Origin: JBEIVB01 sp040374085
Lineage (GTDB): Bacteria > Bacteroidota > Bacteroidia > UBA4408
Assembly (NCBI GenBank): GCA_040374085.1
Contig: JBEIVB010000055.1
Span: forward strand, 1 to 16,504
Direction of reading: 5' to 3'
Length of the DNA stretch: 16,504 nucleotides
The position numbers were made by a program, and so were the translations under genes. How positions within the stretch are numbered: the stretch's first letter is position 1; the number at the start of each line of letters is the position of its first letter. Shown piece by piece: positions 15,001 to 16,504 of this stretch. The notes under the pieces are model-generated. The model was given only the letters and a program-made list of their open reading frames with translations, did not search any database and had not been told where the DNA came from.

Positions 15001-15800
15001 CCCGTACAAGATGCAAGTTGTATTTCTCCTGCACCTGGATTCGAGGCTACGAAGTTCTGAACGCCACCGGTTGGAGTACCGATTTGTACATTGAACTCGT
15101 AGTGCAAAATACCCGTAGTTGTGATCTGAGCAATCAACACACGGTTGGCGGCGGTTGTGCCCATCGCACCTGTAAGCGCTGCAATGGAACCGTTGGTGGT
15201 GGAAAAGGAGTTTGATCCACCGTTGGTGTTATCAAACATGGCAAGGTCGCCTGCGGTAAGACCAACAAATGTAGGATCTTGAACACTGGAAAGAATGAAG
15301 CCATCCTGAGTGGTAAGTGGAATACCTGCACTTGGATCGTTGTTGGCAAGAATTCCATTGGAATTCACAATGTTGGCAACACCATCATCTTCTGTCTTGA
15401 AGATGCCGGCACAACTGTTTGCACCAGCCAAAGTAGCACCACCTACCGTGAAGTAGGAGTCTAGCATCACAGAGTTGTCTGCGGCCTGAGCTTTTGTCCA
15501 GTTTGGCTTGTAGCTGCCCCGGTCTTCGTTGTTGAAGAAAGAGGTTGTGGTGTTTAGTACCAAGGCATGGCCCGGTACACCGTAAAGCGCCTGGAATTTA
15601 TAACCGGGCAACATGTCGGCGTAGATGCGGTAGGTTACAGCACCTATGGGTAGGTTTCCTCCAAAATTTGCATTGCTGCCTATAGCATCGGCTACATTAG
15701 ACACGTAGTACTTCTCTACTACAATGTTTTCCAATCCGTTTTGAGCATACGCTCCCTGTATCCCCAGCCATACGGCAAGGGCCATCATAATCTTTTTCAT
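12003..15800 (-). CDS. Large T9SS-exported beta-helix-like protein with type A sorting domain
   Basis: This is a 1265-residue secreted protein. Residues 1-19 are a signal peptide (MKKIMMALAV.., cut near AYA-QN). Residues ~20-250 form a module with YYVSNVADAIG, TYRIYADMLPGYKFQALYG and FFNNEDRGSY, to which I can give no family name. Residues ~275-393 are a fibronectin-III-like domain (SLTANFTSGNGAKRVVVAR, then TGLTAGTTYHFAVYEYN). Residues ~400-830 are rich in Gly, Ser, Thr, Asn and Val with short repeating strands (FxSG, LTINGN), like a beta-helix stalk. Residues ~836-1035 hold the module containing GFNLIGNPYPSP (948-959). Residues ~1195-1265 (MVDLAGRVIFRHQG, QGVYLVRL, TLKILL) are a T9SS type A sorting domain. 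No enzyme motif is visible, so surface adhesion or structure is inferred. The ATG at 15798-15800 has an A-rich leader. It follows the partial upstream gene by 40 bases on the same strand. Confidence 0.9.
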   Translation of the reverse strand: MKKIMMALAVWLGIQGAYAQNGLENIVVEKYYVSNVADAIGSNANFGGNLPIGAVTYRIYADMLPGYKFQALYGVPGHALVLNTTTSFFNNEDRGSYKPNWTKAQAADNSVMLDSYFTVGGATLAGANSCAGIFKTEDDGVANIVNSNGILANNDPSAGIPLTTQDGFILSSVQDPTFVGLTAGDLAMFDNTNGGSNSFSTTNGSIAALTGAMGTTAANRVLIAQITTTGILHYEFNVQIGTPTGGVQNFVASNPGAGEIQLASCTGNLGVTLASEPTSIGNITFASITSGSLTANFTSGNGAKRVVVARAGGAVNSNPVDGSTYSANAAFGSGAVLGSGNYVVYNGTGNSVVVTGLTAGTTYHFAVYEYNDGGQAGGENYRTATFANGNATTSSSGTTYVFNQSGAGPFSFTTAANWTPARTAPSTNDVLVFNAGGNVVVNGVVSQTIANLQVTNATQVTLQGLSACALTINGNTAANDLLVSAGSSLNFNTSASVSVVLGSAATGSVFGNVTTSTSNTFQGGAASSLRFKSGSNFATATGFTGNAFGIAAPINSAVFESGATYTHGAGSAPFVASAPSSVVQFQSGSNQIWNTASGFDLDGRTYANLTIGATVTVSNSGNAAVANFTQSSVGTFTVNQTAGAVLTISGDVSNNSTNAVTINNGSVSFTKSGNQVVAGTGAYLFNTNSASGVTVGASTTLSSARNLVFKNLTLNGNLRFNAANLTHTIDGSVGGSGQFLPFGTFDGSLNYTGSGSIGNLKFGGSGMRNLTITRPGSTVDLTHALGVFGLLTLNGTNLNANNFLTLKSNASRTGCIPGNNTGAINGDITVERYVASGTTHLISSPVTGSSTASSGWGDDFNVAGTYPYVYNSANWAPQPAVFPTVWTYNEAHLASPFIPGWESAFGATLTSGKGFFANFGSPHSRVIDAVGSATSGTVSIPVTNTNDGFNLIGNPYPSPIRWSLFKSLNPSLGAAYYVWSPVSGNYGYYNGVIGTLGATDTIYTSQGFFVQASGAATLTANNSIRFGSSLSTFFSAPISWDNLIKIGAKQGSNYDEAILYQTNRGHEGYVVEGDAIRVPAQPGQVAPTISIMAGNRAMAIKEIGSLEEGVSIPLSVETFEDGVVTLYSAGKDRWNTEAEAVLVDVVLNTRTVLNKGEAQHVALSKGKYDGRFFLNFEPTGSTASSASVETWAANAQKGMINLIYSGESTAFQMEMVDLAGRVIFRHQGAAQAGVQQIAVPQTAQGVYLVRLQTLSGAQTLKILLP

Positions 15801-15840
15801 ATTTCAGTGTGTTTTTCCCTTCCTGAGAAAGAAGTTCAGA
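15801..15840. other. Short spacer between the two large secreted-protein genes
   Basis: The spacer is 40 bases. On the minus strand it contains AGGAAGGG about 20 bases before the ATG, and an A-rich GAAAAACACACTGAAAT just before it. There is no promoter box and no terminator, which supports co-transcription of the two genes. Confidence 0.5.
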
Positions 15841-16504
15841 TTATTGACAGTTTTGATTAAACTGACCCAACAACTGAAGGAAATCCACGTTGTTGGTCAA
15901 ACCATCGCCGTTGATGTCTGTAGGGCAAGGAAGCAAACCAAGGGTGATGGACTGCAGTGCGTTATTGGTGTTGTTCCTGAAAATGGTTTGAACAGACCAG
16001 TCGCTCATCCAAGACTTTTTGCCTGCTTCAAAGGCACCGCGGTAGTTGGCCGGAGTAAAGAAGCCATCGTTGGGGGCACCAACTGAGGTGGCAAGTGATG
16101 GAGAAGGAACCGGATTGTACTTATCGGTGATTGCGTTGGTGGAGGTATTCATGGTATATGCGTAGTCGAACCCGGGAACTGCATTAGCTGTTGTGTGAAT
16201 CACGTTACCATCGTTGCCAAACTTGGTGTTATCTGCAGCAAGTGCCAGGGTAGCACCACTGCCGGCAGTAGCATTACTAACACCAGTGGTTACGGCATAA
16301 CGATTGTCAATAAAGGTGTTGCTTGAAACAACTAGCGATCCTGCGTTACAAGAACCAATTGCAGGGGTAAACCAGTTGTGATAAGCCTCACAACCACCGG
16401 TGCGTGTTCCTAAGCTCTTAACAAAGTTTGCACCAATGCGGAAGTTTGAAAAAACAGAATTGTAAAATTCACCCTCGGTGAATTCCTTTAGGTTAAGGGC
16501 AGCA
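15841..16504 (-). CDS. C-terminal part of a large secreted protein ending in a dockerin-like calcium loop
   Basis: The frame is open from the window edge at 16504 to the TAA at 15841, giving the last ~221 residues; the start lies outside. The visible protein is Asn/Thr/Gly/Ala-rich with strand-like segments (SLVVSSNTFIDNRYAV), suggesting a parallel beta-helix. Near the end, FTPANYRGAFEAG with SWMSDWSVQTIF is a motif I recall from Bacteroidota secreted proteins. The extreme C-terminus reads CPTDINGDGLTNNVDFLQLLGQF. Its DxNxDGxxxNxxD spacing is a single EF-hand-like dockerin loop flanked by cysteines. No classical T9SS type A domain follows. No catalytic domain is visible in this part. It precedes the 12003-15800 gene by 40 bases, so the two probably form an operon for surface proteins. 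A GTG at 16201-16203 is only an internal codon. Confidence 0.85.
   Translation of the reverse strand, partial: AALNLKEFTEGEFYNSVFSNFRIGANFVKSLGTRTGGCEAYHNWFTPAIGSCNAGSLVVSSNTFIDNRYAVTTGVSNATAGSGATLALAADNTKFGNDGNVIHTTANAVPGFDYAYTMNTSTNAITDKYNPVPSPSLATSVGAPNDGFFTPANYRGAFEAGKKSWMSDWSVQTIFRNNTNNALQSITLGLLPCPTDINGDGLTNNVDFLQLLGQFNQNCQ

Noticed and set aside
12199..15464. Many open frames on the plus strand opposite the large T9SS cargo gene
   Set aside because: They are antisense shadows. Their products are low-complexity, have no start context and match no family, while the minus strand gives one continuous domain-rich protein.
1..16504. CRISPR arrays, tRNA genes, insertion sequences, phage or integrase genes, toxin-antitoxin or defence cassettes
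   Set aside because: No regularly spaced direct repeats, cloverleaf sequences, transposase or integrase motifs, or nuclease/toxin motifs were seen on either strand. Every long frame is accounted for by housekeeping or envelope families.

Overview
The window looks like chromosomal DNA of a free-living member of the Bacteroidota. Three things point there. Several candidate promoters match the phylum's -7 box TAnnTTTG, and most starts lack a Shine-Dalgarno sequence. Large secreted proteins carry modules typical of the phylum: lamin-tail domains, a gliding-type C-terminus, a type IX secretion (T9SS) type A sorting domain and a dockerin-like loop. Menaquinone is made through the futalosine route. 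I cannot name a genus from the sequence alone. There are no rRNA, tRNA, CRISPR, insertion-sequence or phage signals, and no gene-free stretch reaches 300 bases; the longest is about 145 bases.

Layout. 1-371 (+): 3' end of an MsbA-like ABC exporter, cut by the window edge and convergent with the next gene. 375-4589 (-): a 1404-residue secreted protein made of four Ig-like plus lamin-tail units and a gliding/T9SS-type C-terminus. 4630-6294 (+): a fused double-ATPase of the peptide/nickel ABC importer class, divergent from the lamin-tail gene across a 40-base gap that holds two facing -7-like boxes forming an inverted repeat. 6348-7067 (-): a Bax-inhibitor-1 family membrane protein followed by a strong terminator. 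7175-7795 (-): folE. 7888-8301 (-): a QueD/PTPS-family enzyme. 8333-9058 and 9064-9900 (+): mqnB and mqnD, two futalosine-pathway enzymes, divergent from the pterin genes. 9909-11857 (-): a tight operon of an OmpA-like coiled-coil lipoprotein, a frameshifted GNAT acetyltransferase and a small cysteine-rich lipoprotein. 12003-15800 (-): a 1265-residue T9SS cargo protein. 15841-16504 (-): the C-terminal 220 residues of another large secreted protein ending in a dockerin-like calcium loop, probably in the same transcript as its neighbour.

How the genes fit together. The pterin pair (GTP cyclohydrolase I plus QueD/PTPS) makes two consecutive steps from GTP. mqnB and mqnD supply two steps of futalosine-dependent menaquinone synthesis; mqnA and mqnC are not in the window. 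The rest is mostly envelope and secretion biology. I found no clear candidate for a new defence or mobile system. The observations most worth checking are the divergent palindromic promoters, the repeated leaderless start pattern, the frameshifted GNAT between two lipoprotein genes, the small Cys-rich lipoprotein, and the conserved-looking but unnamed N-terminal module of the large T9SS cargo.
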